44,198 nt of DNA from the NCBI GenBank assembly GCA_900314995.1, contig OMXK01000032.1, forward strand, positions 1 to 44,198, given 5' to 3'. The position numbers and the translations under genes are program-made. Source of the stretch: an uncultured Prevotella sp. (GTDB taxonomy: Bacteria; Bacteroidota; Bacteroidia; Bacteroidales; Bacteroidaceae). Numbering within the stretch: position 1 is the first letter of the stretch; each line of letters begins with the position of its first letter. Shown one piece after another: positions 7,338 to 16,826 of the stretch. The notes beneath the pieces were generated by a model. That model had not been told where the DNA came from. It saw only the letters and a program-made list of their open reading frames with translations, and made no database searches.

Positions 7338-9920
7338 ATGAAAATAAAAGCAGATTACACAAACGATCCCTCTTGGAAGGTATTGACCGTCAGAGCAACT
7401 CTTCCCGAGGAACTGAAGTGTTTGGAAGAGATTGCCCACAATATGTGGTGGGTGTGGAACCACGAGGCACGCGACTTGTTCCGTGAGCTCGATGTTGAAA
7501 TCTATCACGACGGGAGACATAATCCGGTGATGCTGTTGGAGCGTCTCAGCTTCGAGCGCAAAGAGGCCATTCTGAAGGATAAGGCCCTGATGAAACGTAT
7601 CAAGGAAGTCTATGAGAAGTTCCGCAAGTATATGGATGTGAAGCCTGATACGAAGCGCCCCTCTGTTGCCTACTTCTGTATGGAGTACGGTATGCACTCT
7701 GCCCTGAAGATTTATTCTGGTGGTCTGGGTATGCTGGCCGGTGACTATGTGAAGGAAGCTTCCGATTCTAACGTTGACATGTGCGCTGTCGGTTTCCTCT
7801 ATCGTTTCGGCTACTTCACACAGAGTCTGTCGATGGACGGCCAGCAGATTGCCAATTATGAGACACAGAACTTCGGTTCTCTGCCTATCGAGCGTCAGCT
7901 CGACAAGGATGGCAATCCATTGGTAATCGACGTGCCCTATAATAACTATCAGGTTCACGCTTATGTGTGGCGTGTAAATGTAGGCCGCGTGAAGTTGTAT
8001 CTGCTTGACACTGATAACGATATGAACTCTGAGTTCGACAAACCCATTACCCACGCTCTCTATGGTGGTGACTGGGAGAACCGTCTGAAGCAGGAGATCC
8101 TGCTTGGTATCGGTGGTATGTTGCTGCTGAAGAAGCTTGGCATTAAGAAGGATATCTATCATTGCAATGAAGGTCACGCAGCACTCTGCAACCTGCAGCG
8201 CCTGTGCGATTATATTGAGGAAGACGGACTGACCTTCAACCAGGCTATGGAGCTTGTTCGTGCTTCTTCACTCTATACGGTTCACACCCCGGTGCCTGCA
8301 GGTCACGACTATTTCGATGAGGGTCTGTTCGGTAAGTATATGGGTGGCTATCCTGCCAAGCTCGGTATCTCTTGGGATGAGTTCATCGGTATGGGTCGTA
8401 CCAACCCCGATGATCATGGCGAGAAGTTCTGTATGTCTACTTTCGCTTGCAATACTTGTCAGGAGGTCAATGGTGTGTCTAAACTCCATGGCTGGGTATC
8501 TCAGAAGATGTTTGCTCCCATCTGGAAAGGCTACTATCCTGAGGAGAACCATGTGGGCTACGTTACCAACGGTGTTCACTTCCCCACTTGGGTCGCTACA
8601 GGTTGGTTGACCAATATCTATCAGAAGTATCTCGATCCGAAGTATATAACTGATCAGTCTAACGAGAAGCTCTGGGAGGGTATCTACAACTGTCCGGATG
8701 AGGAGCTTTGGGCTACCCGTCTTGATATGAAGCAGAATCTGATTTTCTATATCAAGAATCAGTTCCGTGATACATGGCTGAAGAATCAGGGTGATCCTTC
8801 TCGTGTGGTCTCGCTGCTTGAGTCGATGAATTCCAAGTGTCTGATGATTGGCTTCTGCCGTCGTTTCGCTACTTACAAGCGTGCTCACCTGTTGTTTACT
8901 GATCTTGATCGTCTCTCAAAGATTGTCAACAATCCTGAGCGCCCGGTGATGTTCCTCTTCGCTGGTAAGGCTCACCCCGCCGATGGTGCAGGTCAGGGAC
9001 TTATCAAGAAGATCTATGAGATCAGTCAGCGTCCTGAGTTCCTGGGTAAGATCATCTTCCTCGAGGATTATGACTTCCTGCTGGCTCGCCGCCTGGTTTC
9101 TGGTGTTGATATCTGGATGAACACACCTACACGTCCGCTTGAGGCTTCTGGTACATCAGGTGAGAAGGCCGAGATGAACGGTGTTGTCAACCTCAGTGTG
9201 AAGGACGGCTGGTGGCTCGAGGGCTATCGCGAGGGTGCCGGATGGGCACTGACCGAGAAGCGTACCTATCAGAACCAGGGCTATCAGGATCAGCTGGATG
9301 CAGCTACTATCTACGGTCTGCTCGAGAGCGAGATTGTTCCTCTTTATTATAATAAGGATAAGAAGGGCATCTCTAAGGGCTGGTGCAAGGTCATCAAGAA
9401 TTCTATTGCCCAGATTGCTCCTCACTACACCATGAAGCGTCAGCTCGACGATTATTATTCTAAATTCTATGAGAAGGAGGCTAAGCGCTTCAAGGAACTC
9501 TCGAAGAACAATAACCGCTTGGCTAAGGATATTGCCCAGTGGAAGGAGACTGTTGTTGAGCGCTGGGATGCTATCAATGTGGTATCAGCAGAGTGGAACT
9601 TCCCCTCAGCCGGTGCAGAGGCTGGCCAGAAGTACAAGTTGAAGTATGTCATCAACGAGCAGGGGCTTGATGATGCCGTCGCCTTAGAGAAGGTGAACGT
9701 GCAGCTCGACAAGAACGGCGAGGAGAAGGTGTTCTCTGTAGAGCCTCTGAAGATGACAGGACACGAAGGCAACAACTATACTTTCGAGGCTGAGCTGGCT
9801 CCCCGTCAGTTCGGTCAGTACAAGAGTGCCGTTCGTATGTATCCTAAGAACAAGGACCTGCCTCACCGTCAGGACTTCTGCTACGTGAAGTGGTTGGAGC
9901 TGCCTGCATTCAACGGTTAA
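7338..9920 (+). CDS. glgP: Alpha-glucan (glycogen/maltodextrin) phosphorylase, GT35
   Basis: This 860-aa PLP enzyme releases glucose 1-phosphate from the non-reducing ends of glycogen or maltodextrin in the cytoplasm. The N-terminal [13 protein letters not shown] region is the DUF3417 segment of the short, archaeal-type phosphorylases, and [28 protein letters not shown] opens the catalytic part. [14 protein letters not shown] (from residue 602) carries the probable PLP lysine, Lys610. [11 protein letters not shown] and [10 protein letters not shown] are also typical. The extra C-terminal 100 or so residues after the catalytic domain look beta-rich. It lies 57 bp after the glycogen synthase and is likely cotranscribed. 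The gene is intact, unlike its neighbour. Confidence 0.93.
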   Translation: MKIKADYTNDPSWKVLTVRATLPEELKCLEEIAHNMWWVWNHEARDLFRELDVEIYHDGRHNPVMLLERLSFERKEAILKDKALMKRIKEVYEKFRKYMDVKPDTKRPSVAYFCMEYGMHSALKIYSGGLGMLAGDYVKEASDSNVDMCAVGFLYRFGYFTQSLSMDGQQIANYETQNFGSLPIERQLDKDGNPLVIDVPYNNYQVHAYVWRVNVGRVKLYLLDTDNDMNSEFDKPITHALYGGDWENRLKQEILLGIGGMLLLKKLGIKKDIYHCNEGHAALCNLQRLCDYIEEDGLTFNQAMELVRASSLYTVHTPVPAGHDYFDEGLFGKYMGGYPAKLGISWDEFIGMGRTNPDDHGEKFCMSTFACNTCQEVNGVSKLHGWVSQKMFAPIWKGYYPEENHVGYVTNGVHFPTWVATGWLTNIYQKYLDPKYITDQSNEKLWEGIYNCPDEELWATRLDMKQNLIFYIKNQFRDTWLKNQGDPSRVVSLLESMNSKCLMIGFCRRFATYKRAHLLFTDLDRLSKIVNNPERPVMFLFAGKAHPADGAGQGLIKKIYEISQRPEFLGKIIFLEDYDFLLARRLVSGVDIWMNTPTRPLEASGTSGEKAEMNGVVNLSVKDGWWLEGYREGAGWALTEKRTYQNQGYQDQLDAATIYGLLESEIVPLYYNKDKKGISKGWCKVIKNSIAQIAPHYTMKRQLDDYYSKFYEKEAKRFKELSKNNNRLAKDIAQWKETVVERWDAINVVSAEWNFPSAGAEAGQKYKLKYVINEQGLDDAVALEKVNVQLDKNGEEKVFSVEPLKMTGHEGNNYTFEAELAPRQFGQYKSAVRMYPKNKDLPHRQDFCYVKWLELPAFNG

Positions 9921-9948
9921 TCGCCGTGTGAGACAGAAGCTATAAGCG

Positions 9949-9980
9949 AAGCGCCCGGGTTCATTTGAACTCGGGCGCTT
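9949..9980. terminator. Bidirectional terminator between glgP and the DUF4369 lipoprotein gene
   Basis: AAGCGCCCGGGTTCA (9949-9963) pairs with TGAACTCGGGCGCTT (9966-9980) apart from one position; the innermost bases form the loop. It overlaps the stop codon of the minus-strand gene at 9961 and is placed to end both converging transcripts. Confidence 0.75.
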
Positions 9981-10524
9981 TATAATGATCTTCAATGTAT
10001 CGGCCTAACGGGTTGTCACGGTTTCGTTGGGCGGTATTGAGGATGCAGTCCGACATCCGTCTGTGCAGACTGTCGACGGTGCGTGCATGCTCAGCCTGTT
10101 CTGCAGCACTGATGGCAGGGTGATGCATGATTTCGAAGATACCTTTCGATAGCATTTCCACCGAGTCGGCTAATTGTTGCCAGGTGTTGTTGATACGTGT
10201 ACCCGATACTCTGGATAATGCCGGATACGGGTGCAGTTCTACAGCGACATGGCCTGGTTCCAGAAATAACGATGCTTTGCTTGCCGGCTCATGCTTTACA
10301 TAGACTGTACAGAAGCGAATGGCGTCCGTATGCCCGGAAAAATAGAATTTACCATTCTCGACAATCGTTTGCTGACGGATAATCGCAGGACTGTCATCCG
10401 ATATCAGGCAGATCGTATCGCCATTCTTGAAATCCTTGGCATAGCCGTCAATCTGATAAAAATCGGACTGGCACGCAAGTAAAAAACTTACTGCTGCCAG
10501 TCCTGTAAGGGATTTGATATTCAT
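9961..10524 (-). CDS. DUF4369-type lipoprotein
   Basis: The 187-aa protein has a signal peptide with lipobox FLLACQ (Cys18). The segment YQIDGYAKDFKNGDTICLISDD...TIVENGKFYFSGHTD matches the DUF4369 domain, which in Bacteroidota usually precedes a thioredoxin-like domain in envelope proteins. Here no thioredoxin CxxC domain follows. Instead there is a helical C-terminal half (NTWQQLADSVEMLSKGIFEIMHH...) as in the same family's linker. It is 2 bp downstream of prs on the same strand, so it ends the thiE-like/prs operon. Specific role unknown. Confidence 0.7.
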   Translation of the reverse strand: MNIKSLTGLAAVSFLLACQSDFYQIDGYAKDFKNGDTICLISDDSPAIIRQQTIVENGKFYFSGHTDAIRFCTVYVKHEPASKASLFLEPGHVAVELHPYPALSRVSGTRINNTWQQLADSVEMLSKGIFEIMHHPAISAAEQAEHARTVDSLHRRMSDCILNTAQRNRDNPLGRYIEDHYKAPEFK

Positions 10525-10526
10525 TA

Positions 10527-11465
10527 TTAGATAATGTAGAGGTCGCTTATACTCTGGTTATCAATGACACGTCGGATAGCCTCGGCAAACATATCAGCCA
10601 CAGAAAGCTGTTTCACCTTCGCACAGCGCTGTGTATACGGGATAGAATCAGTGAAGATAATCTCCTCGAGTGCCGAATCCTGTACTCGGTCGCTGGCAGG
10701 TCCGCTCATCACACAGTGGCTGGCACAGGCACGCACGGTCTTTGCACCATGTTCTTTCATCAAGTCAGCAGCCTTGGTGATAGTTCCAGCGGTATCAACC
10801 ATGTCGTCGACAATGACCACATTCTTGCCTTCCACCTCCCCGATAATCTGCATTGAGGCCACTACGTTGGCACGTGCACGGGTCTTGTTACATAGTACCA
10901 GTGGACAACCGAAATACTTGGCATAGGTGTTGGCACGTTTGGAACCACCTACATCAGGCGATGCGATTACCAAGTCCTCGAGGTGTAGCTTTTCCAGATA
11001 AGGAATAATCACGTTCGATGCATAGAGATGGTCTACAGGCACATCGAAGAATCCCTGAATCTGGTCTGCATGGAGATCCATGGTGATAACGCGGTTCACG
11101 CCAGCTACACTTAACAGGTCAGCAATCAGTTTGGCACCGATGCTTACACGGGGTTTGTCTTTCCGGTCCTGACGTGCCCATCCGAAATAGGGGATAACGG
11201 CATTGATCGTTCTGGCAGATGCACGCTTGGCAGCATCAATCATCAGTAGCAGTTCCATCAGGTTGTCAGAATTGGGGAAGGTACTCTGCACTAAGAAGAT
11301 GTCGCGTCCGCGGATGCTCTCTTCATAAGAAACAGCAAACTCTCCATCGGAGAATTTCGTGATTAGCAACTGTCCTAACGGGCAGTCCAGACTTTGGCAG
11401 ATCTTTTCTGCAAGGTATCTCGTTGCAGTACCTGAGAATACCATATAAGAGTTATTCTCTCTCAT
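10527..11465 (-). CDS. prs: Ribose-phosphate pyrophosphokinase
   Basis: The 312-aa enzyme makes PRPP from ribose 5-phosphate and ATP for purine, pyrimidine, histidine and tryptophan synthesis. Visible hallmarks are FSGTATRYLAEKICQSL at the N terminus, FSDGEFAVSYEESIRGRDIFLVQS, the divalent-cation/ATP region RQDRKDKPRVSIGAKL with the following TMDLHADQIQGFFD, and the PRPP-binding loop NVVIVDDMVDTAGT. The length is normal for class I enzymes. It is preceded 13 bp upstream by the ThiE-like gene and followed immediately by a lipoprotein gene. Confidence 0.96.
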   Translation of the reverse strand: MRENNSYMVFSGTATRYLAEKICQSLDCPLGQLLITKFSDGEFAVSYEESIRGRDIFLVQSTFPNSDNLMELLLMIDAAKRASARTINAVIPYFGWARQDRKDKPRVSIGAKLIADLLSVAGVNRVITMDLHADQIQGFFDVPVDHLYASNVIIPYLEKLHLEDLVIASPDVGGSKRANTYAKYFGCPLVLCNKTRARANVVASMQIIGEVEGKNVVIVDDMVDTAGTITKAADLMKEHGAKTVRACASHCVMSGPASDRVQDSALEEIIFTDSIPYTQRCAKVKQLSVADMFAEAIRRVIDNQSISDLYII

Positions 11466-11478
11466 TGTTGTTGTATTT

Positions 11479-12087
11479 TTAATCTATAGTTTTCTGTAAG
11501 AGTTCAAAATGATTCAGGAGTTCCCGGTAGTCAATCTCGTGATGGATGTTAAACCGGTTCCATAAGTCGCCGCAGATAACCACGCCCCCGAATCCGAGAT
11601 CCTTGATCAGCCGGATGGTGTCAAGGTTCATACCGCCCAGTGCATAGACCTTCTTGTCGATCAGTCCTTCCTTTGAGGCTTTCTCCAGTTCTTCACGCGT
11701 AAACGACTGCTTTTCGTCAGCATTCGTCTGACTGTCGAAAATGGAGTGCAGGAATACGTAGTTGGCCCGCTTCTTGGTTTCTTTCAACTCACTGATGGCA
11801 TGGCAGGTGCGTGAAAGGTTTCCTTTATAGCCCACGGGTGGTTCGGTAAAGGCATCGTCAATATGAATTCCCCTCAGGTTGTATTCTTCCTTAAGGTAGT
11901 AATGGCCGTGCACACTTATCTTGCGATTATAATCTTCCCCCAGCAGTGTCAGCAGTCGTTCAGAATACATAGGAGCTGCACCGGGCTTGTAAAGATGTAG
12001 GTTTTCAAGACCCTCCTCGAAGAGGTTGGCTAGTATTTTGTCTTCTTCGACGAAGAAGGTCGGTCTTGTCATTACAATGAGCTTCAT
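11479..12087 (-). CDS. Thiamine-phosphate synthase-like (ThiE/TenI fold) protein
   Basis: This 202-aa protein resembles short ThiE/TenI-family TIM barrels of Bacteroidota: EGLENLHLYKP near the N terminus, an ISVHGHYYLKEEYNLRGIHI segment at the position of the ThiE RLHVGQ motif, and KVYALGGMNLDTIRLIKDLGFGGVVICGDLW near the C terminus, which matches the phosphate-binding end of the barrel. It lacks the full thiamine-phosphate synthase signature, and no other thi genes are nearby, so true ThiE activity is doubtful. It heads a minus-strand operon with prs and has a TAAGTTTG box at 12113-12120. Confidence 0.72.
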   Translation of the reverse strand: MKLIVMTRPTFFVEEDKILANLFEEGLENLHLYKPGAAPMYSERLLTLLGEDYNRKISVHGHYYLKEEYNLRGIHIDDAFTEPPVGYKGNLSRTCHAISELKETKKRANYVFLHSIFDSQTNADEKQSFTREELEKASKEGLIDKKVYALGGMNLDTIRLIKDLGFGGVVICGDLWNRFNIHHEIDYRELLNHFELLQKTID

Positions 12088-12112
12088 CTCAGTATTTGTT
12101 CTTTCTGAACTG

Positions 12113-12120
12113 CAAACTTA
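12113..12120 (-). promoter_or_regulatory. Minus-strand -7 box TAAGTTTG
   Basis: The box is 26 bp before the start codon at 12087 and should drive the ThiE-like, prs and DUF4369 lipoprotein genes. Confidence 0.55.
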
Positions 12121-12194
12121 CACATTTTTTTCGATATTCACACTTCTTTGGCTAAAAAATTGCCGATGGAGGTACATTTTTCAGAAAGTTTTAG

Positions 12195-12202
12195 TAATTT
12201 TG
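12195..12202 (+). promoter_or_regulatory. -7 box TAATTTTG of the fabD operon
   Basis: TAATTTTG lies 66 bp before the fabD start. The predicted 5' end (about 12209) coincides with GAAAGGAGGT (12209-12218), a perfect Shine-Dalgarno string that has no start codon at the right distance; the leader after it is purine-rich. Confidence 0.55.
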
Positions 12203-12267
12203 CACCCCGAAAGGAGGTAAATAGGTAAAAAAGTAATAAGGTTAAAAGATAAAAAGTAGAAAGAAAA

Positions 12268-13158
12268 ATGAAAGCATTCGTATTTCCCGGCCAGGGAGCA
12301 CAATTTGTAGGAATGGGTAAGGATCTTTATGACAACAACCCATTGGCAAAAGAACTTTTTGAGAAAGCAAACGACATTCTCGGCTATCGTATCACCGATA
12401 TCATGTTCGAAGGAACCGACGAGGATTTGAAGCAGACGAAGGTGACACAGCCGGCTGTGTTCCTGCATAGCGTGATTTCTGCCCTCTGTATGGGTGAGGC
12501 CTTCAATCCGAAGATGACTGCCGGCCACTCTCTGGGTGAGTTCTCTGCTCTGACTGCTGCTGGCGCTTTGAGTTTCGAAGATGGTTTGCGCCTTGTCTAT
12601 GCCCGTGCAATGGCAATGCAGAAAGCTTGTGAGGCTCAGCCCTCAACGATGGCAGCCATCATCGCCCTTCCCGACGAGAAGATCGAGGAGGTATGTGCCG
12701 AGGTGAGCAAGATGGGTAAGGGCGTTGTCGTTCCCGCCAACTACAACTGTCCTGGACAGCTGGTGATCTCTGGTAATGTTGAGGCTATCAACGAGGCTTG
12801 CGAGCAGTTGAAGGCTGCTGGAGCCAAGCGTGCCCTGCCTTTGAAGGTTGGTGGCGCTTTCCACTCTCCGCTGATGCAGCCTGCCAAGGACGAACTTCAG
12901 GCTGCTATCGAGCAGACTGAAATCAAGACTCCGAAGTGCCCTGTCTATCAGAATGTAGATGCGAAGCCTCATACAGATCCTGCTGAGATCAAGGCTAACC
13001 TCATCGCACAACTCACGAGCAGCGTCCGTTGGACTCAGAGTGTGCAGAATATGATTGCCGATGGTGCCGACGACTTCACCGAGTGCGGTCCTGGTAAAGC
13101 CCTCCAGGGTATGATTGCCAAAATCAATAAAGAAGTTTCCGCTCATGGAATCGAATAA
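12268..13158 (+). CDS. fabD: Malonyl-CoA:ACP transacylase
   Basis: The 296-aa cytoplasmic enzyme loads malonate from CoA onto acyl carrier protein for fatty-acid elongation. It begins MKAFVFPGQGAQFVGMG, the classic FabD start with GQGxQ, and carries the nucleophile elbow GHSLGEFSAL with Ser88. VGGAFHSPLMQPA supplies the second catalytic histidine, and ECGPGKALQGMI closes the domain. The length is normal. The next gene's start codon overlaps its last 14 bases, so the two should be coupled. Confidence 0.96.
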   Translation: MKAFVFPGQGAQFVGMGKDLYDNNPLAKELFEKANDILGYRITDIMFEGTDEDLKQTKVTQPAVFLHSVISALCMGEAFNPKMTAGHSLGEFSALTAAGALSFEDGLRLVYARAMAMQKACEAQPSTMAAIIALPDEKIEEVCAEVSKMGKGVVVPANYNCPGQLVISGNVEAINEACEQLKAAGAKRALPLKVGGAFHSPLMQPAKDELQAAIEQTEIKTPKCPVYQNVDAKPHTDPAEIKANLIAQLTSSVRWTQSVQNMIADGADDFTECGPGKALQGMIAKINKEVSAHGIE

Positions 13159-14803
13159 ACTGATATTATATCAAGTCTTTACACGACTTTACGGTAATCG
13201 TAATACCACTCGTAAGGAGAATGGCACGATTGCCGAGAACGGTTGCGGAAAGATGAATGACTTCACGCCCAGCGCCCTGAAGAAAATCAGGGAGATGGGC
13301 GTGAGCCATATTTGGTACACGGGCATCATCCGTCATGCCACCCAGACTGACTATTCGTCGTATGGCATTCCCAAGAACCATCCTGCCATTGTGAAGGGTA
13401 GGGCAGGCTCTCCTTATGCCATTACCGACTATTACGATGTCGATCCTGACCTCGCAGTCGATGTTAATAAGCGCATGCAGGAGTTCGAGCAGCTCATTGA
13501 GCGTACCCATAAGGCTGGTATGAAGGTGATTATCGACTTTGTGCCTAACCATGTGGCACGCCAGTATCATTCTATCTGCAAGCCTGAGGGCGTGAAGGAT
13601 CTGGGCGAGGAGGATAATCCCCAGCTAGGCTTCGATCCACAGAATAATTTCTACTATTGTCCGGGCCAGCGCTTTACTCCCTACTTCGACCTGTATCATG
13701 GTGAGAAAGATCCTTATGAAGAGGAGCCCGCAAAGGCCACTGGTAACGACTGTTTCCACAATGCACCCGGCATGAACGACTGGTACGAGACGGTGAAGCT
13801 GAACTATGGCCTTGACTACTATGCAGGCCGCATAGGTCATTTCAATCCGATTCCTAATACCTGGGGCAAGATGACGGACATCCTGCTTTTTTGGGCTCGC
13901 AAGGGTGTCGACGGCTTCCGTTGTGACATGGCTGAGATGGTGCCTGCCGATTTCTGGCAGTGGGCTACTGACAAGGTGAAGTTCGCATACCCAGGCATCA
14001 TCTTTGTCGGCGAGGTTTACGATCCAAGCCAGTATCGCACGTATATCGGTGCCGGCTTCGACTACCTGTACGACAAGGTTGGCATGTATGATACGCTCCG
14101 TGAGGTGATGCGTGGCAACCTCTCTACTCAGGCGATTACGGGAGCCTGGCAGCAGACGGATGATATCCGTAACCACATGCTCTATTTCCTTGAGAACCAT
14201 GATGAGCAGCGTATAGCCAGCAGTTTCTTTGCCGGCGATGCGCGGAAGGGAATCCCTGCACTCGCCGTTTCTGCCCTTCTTCAGCAGAATCCGCTGATGA
14301 TCTATGCTGGTCAGGAGTTTGGCGAGAAAGGTATGGACAAGGAAGGCTTCAGCGGTCACGACGGTCGTACCACGATCTTCGATTATTGGAGTGTCGATAC
14401 CCTTGTTCGTGCAGCTACCCGCAAACTCACGAAGGATGAGAAGGCTCTTAAGGAAATATATAATAAGCTGTGCCAGATAGCAATTACCGAAAAGGCTGTC
14501 ATCGAGGGTGTCAGCTTCGATCTGATGTATGTCAACGGGCAGTATCATCACCAGTATGCCTTCCTCCGAAAGGCTGGCTCAGAGACGCTGTTGGTAGTGG
14601 CCAATTTCGAGGATCTGCCAGCTACGATGGATGTCACCATCCCTGCCCATGCCTTCGACTATCTGAACCTGAAGGAGAAGAAGAACGTTTCGGCTATCGA
14701 CCTGATGAGTGGCAGGCAACTGAAGCGCCAGCTCCATCGCGACTGTTATGTGTCCGTCGATGTTGAGCCCCTTGGTGTTGTTGTCCTCAAGTTTAAAGCA
14801 TAA
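13145..14803 (+). CDS. Cytoplasmic GH13 alpha-amylase-family glycosidase
   Basis: I start this at ATG 13145 (MESNKLILYQVFTRLYGN), because the barrel begins at LYQVFTRLYG; a longer frame from 13115 adds ten residues lying inside fabD. The 552-aa enzyme has no signal peptide. GH13 conserved regions are present: VIIDFVPNHV (region I), GFRCDMAE with nucleophile Asp261, FVGEVY with acid Glu290, and FLENHDEQRI with His352 and Asp353. A short C-terminal beta-domain follows. It probably acts on intracellular alpha-glucan, in line with the nearby glycogen genes; exact specificity (amylase, maltogenic or trehalose-type) cannot be told. Confidence 0.9.
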   Translation: MESNKLILYQVFTRLYGNRNTTRKENGTIAENGCGKMNDFTPSALKKIREMGVSHIWYTGIIRHATQTDYSSYGIPKNHPAIVKGRAGSPYAITDYYDVDPDLAVDVNKRMQEFEQLIERTHKAGMKVIIDFVPNHVARQYHSICKPEGVKDLGEEDNPQLGFDPQNNFYYCPGQRFTPYFDLYHGEKDPYEEEPAKATGNDCFHNAPGMNDWYETVKLNYGLDYYAGRIGHFNPIPNTWGKMTDILLFWARKGVDGFRCDMAEMVPADFWQWATDKVKFAYPGIIFVGEVYDPSQYRTYIGAGFDYLYDKVGMYDTLREVMRGNLSTQAITGAWQQTDDIRNHMLYFLENHDEQRIASSFFAGDARKGIPALAVSALLQQNPLMIYAGQEFGEKGMDKEGFSGHDGRTTIFDYWSVDTLVRAATRKLTKDEKALKEIYNKLCQIAITEKAVIEGVSFDLMYVNGQYHHQYAFLRKAGSETLLVVANFEDLPATMDVTIPAHAFDYLNLKEKKNVSAIDLMSGRQLKRQLHRDCYVSVDVEPLGVVVLKFKA

Positions 14804-14807
14804 AGAG

Positions 14808-15275
14808 ATGGCTGACGACTATATCTTGAATGAGCATAACAAAGAAGAGTTTCCGCCGAGTCATACGGCGGAACATCTTCTTAACCAGACGATGATCCGT
14901 CTTTTCGGCTGCGAGCGTTCTTATAATGCCCATGTGGAGCGGAAGAAGAGCAAGATGAGCTTCCACCTCGACCACAAACCGACTCGCCAGGAAGAGAAGG
15001 AAATCGAGCGCCGTATGAATGAGCTGATCGACGAGGACCTGCCTGTAACTTTCGAGTTCGTCACTCGCGATGAACTGCCTGAAGGTATCACGCTCGATCG
15101 TCTGCCCGACGATGCTTCCGATACCATCCGACTTGTGCGCATCGGCGACTACGATGTATGTCCCTGTATCGGAAAGCATGTACGCAGCACATCCCAGATA
15201 GGCCGATTCGAGATGCTTGGCACTAACTGGGATGAGCACGAACGGTCTTTCCGCGTGCGCTTCAAGATCGTCTGA
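14808..15275 (+). CDS. AlaX-type alanyl-tRNA editing protein
   Basis: I start this at ATG 14808 (MADDYILNEH), four bases after the GH13 stop, rather than at 14748 inside that gene. The 155-aa protein has the zinc-binding pair of the ThrRS/AlaRS second additional domain: HTAEH (His19, His23) and CIGKH (Cys120, His124). SFHLD and RSTSQIGRFEML are also typical. AlaX proteins hydrolyse Ser or Gly wrongly attached to tRNA-Ala in trans. It closes the fabD, GH13, alaX unit; the functional link with those genes is unclear. Confidence 0.85.
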   Translation: MADDYILNEHNKEEFPPSHTAEHLLNQTMIRLFGCERSYNAHVERKKSKMSFHLDHKPTRQEEKEIERRMNELIDEDLPVTFEFVTRDELPEGITLDRLPDDASDTIRLVRIGDYDVCPCIGKHVRSTSQIGRFEMLGTNWDEHERSFRVRFKIV

Positions 15276-15296
15276 TTTCTGCGGTCATTGTCAGTC

Positions 15297-16007
15297 TTAC
15301 ATGGCTGATGCCACCAGGCCCTTCTCCATCAGGATGGGCAGGACGTTGGCTGCCGACTGTCGGTTGCGCTTGGTTTTGATAGCCATGTATTTATCCAGCA
15401 AGTTTGCATCGTCGCCTAGCAGGCGCTCCATAAACTCATCGTTGATACGGGTGATGGCGGTCTTACCCTTTGCATTGGCTTCGCTGTCGATGAGGTAGCA
15501 TACCAGGTCGCTCAGACTATCGTTGGCAATAGAGAAACCAGCAGAGCTGGCAAACAGGCCAAGGCGCACCCAACCGTTATTTACGAAACATCCTGCAATA
15601 CTGGTACCGATCTCTGCAAGTGCTGTCAGGGTATTTGTCTTGTAAGCTATCAGGCAAAGCTTGTTGTTGTCATAGCGGATGGCCTGGACAAATCTGGAAG
15701 TCTCTAGCCCGACATCGTTGTAACGCAGGTTGCGGCAGTTCACGAACAGCTGGTTGCCATACATCACGGCAAAAACCTGTTTCTTCAATATTTGGTCACA
15801 AAGCTTATCACCCGTCTTGAAATACACACAGTGGTCGCCGCTCTTAATCTGGCAGGCCTGTCGGGTGCGGCCCTCAGTCAGCTCGTCAACAGATTTCCAG
15901 TTGCCGGCTACGAAGTCTGAGTAGCTCATGCAGTACTTTGCAACGTCGGCCTGAGCCGTCAACGTCATGAAGCAGATAATTGCTAATACGAATACTGATT
16001 TTTTCAT
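15297..16007 (-). CDS. Exported hypothetical protein with cysteine-rich N-terminal half
   Basis: The 236-aa product has a signal peptide (MKKSVFVLAIICFMTLTAQA). The mature N-terminal half holds several cysteines (KYCMSY, QACQ, DHCVYF, KLCDQ, VNCRN) that could form disulfides. A hydrophobic patch at IGTSIAGCFVNNGWVRLGLFASSAGF is followed by a charged helical C terminus. I do not recognise a family. It is transcribed alone from the box at 16063-16070 and converges with the AlaX gene. Confidence 0.65.
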   Translation of the reverse strand: MKKSVFVLAIICFMTLTAQADVAKYCMSYSDFVAGNWKSVDELTEGRTRQACQIKSGDHCVYFKTGDKLCDQILKKQVFAVMYGNQLFVNCRNLRYNDVGLETSRFVQAIRYDNNKLCLIAYKTNTLTALAEIGTSIAGCFVNNGWVRLGLFASSAGFSIANDSLSDLVCYLIDSEANAKGKTAITRINDEFMERLLGDDANLLDKYMAIKTKRNRQSAANVLPILMEKGLVASAM

Positions 16008-16062
16008 TTTATACCTTTATTACTTGTTATACTTACTTCGTTACTTTGTCGTTTTGACGCTG

Positions 16063-16070
16063 CAAAGGTA
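16063..16070 (-). promoter_or_regulatory. Minus-strand -7 box TACCTTTG
   Basis: The minus strand reads TACCTTTG 55 bp before the start codon at 16007. The gene-free gap 16008-16309 also holds the divergent promoter at 16223-16254; I see nothing else in it. Confidence 0.55.
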
Positions 16071-16222
16071 TGGCTATTTCCTTTTTCCCACAACTTCTCT
16101 GTACATTTTCATTCATGATAGTTGCGACACAATCCCCAACCTGCGACAAATGCAGGAAATCTGTTTTCTCTTGTGTCGTAGGATACCAATCTTGGAATGG
16201 CAATGCATTTTTTCGGAAAAAG

Positions 16223-16254
16223 TTTGGCTTTATCAGATATTCTCCCTATTTTTG
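16223..16254 (+). promoter_or_regulatory. Promoter TTTG, 20 bp, TATTTTTG
   Basis: A -33 TTTG (16223-16226) and a -7 TATTTTTG (16247-16254) are 20 bp apart, a near-consensus Bacteroidota promoter. It lies 55 bp before the SH3-domain protein's start. Confidence 0.65.
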
Positions 16255-16309
16255 CAATCGAATAACAGAATTGATAGGCCTAGAGTAATGAATCTTAACT
16301 ATAGATGGG

Positions 16310-16822
16310 ATGAAAAGAATCGTGTTTTGCCTGATGGCATTGGTGATGTGGGCTTGGACTGCTAGCGCACAGGCGCAGGTGCCGAGTGTGTTTACTGTGG
16401 TGTTCGCCACTTCGGGTGACGGCTTCCTGAATGTGAGGGATCAGCCTTCGATGAAGGGCCAGGTGGTGGAGAAGCTCTGGATGCTGATGCACGGACTTGG
16501 CAACGGCGTGCTGGTTGAAAGCGGTCCTAAATGGAGTAAGGTACGCGTGAATGGCGTGACAGGCTGGGTGTATAACAAATATCTCGACAGTCAGACCTGG
16601 TACGACGGTAATGGCACTACCCAACTCGTGGCTGCCATCGACGATATGCCTATCTATCGTGACAATTATGTTGACGAAGAGGATCTGTTACTCTTCACGA
16701 CAGTGAAAAAGGGTATGGTGATGGCCGACCAGTATGACACATGGAAGGAGTACTATGTGCTGAAGACAGCACACGACTTCCTGTTCATCAAGATGACTGA
16801 TGCGGAAGTGATAAAGAAGTAG
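16310..16822 (+). CDS. Exported SH3-domain protein
   Basis: The 170-aa protein has a signal peptide (cleavage near ASAQA) and one bacterial SH3 domain: GFLNVRDQPSMKGQVVEKL followed by WSKVRVNGVTGWVYNKYL, the SH3_3 pattern that often binds peptidoglycan or other envelope partners. The C-terminal 70 residues (AIDDMPIYRDNYVDEEDLLLF...) are unassigned. It is monocistronic between a promoter at 16247 and a converging gene that ends 5 bp away. The partner is unknown. Confidence 0.8.
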   Translation: MKRIVFCLMALVMWAWTASAQAQVPSVFTVVFATSGDGFLNVRDQPSMKGQVVEKLWMLMHGLGNGVLVESGPKWSKVRVNGVTGWVYNKYLDSQTWYDGNGTTQLVAAIDDMPIYRDNYVDEEDLLLFTTVKKGMVMADQYDTWKEYYVLKTAHDFLFIKMTDAEVIKK

Positions 16823-16826
16823 GATA

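Noticed and set aside
6921-8177. Minus-strand frame of 418 aa across the glycogen synthase and phosphorylase junction
   Set aside because: It is antisense to two conserved enzymes and runs across their gap; no recognisable motif.
15967-16365. Plus-strand frame of 132 aa before the SH3-domain gene
   Set aside because: It overlaps the signal-peptide end of the minus gene and both promoters, and has a random composition.
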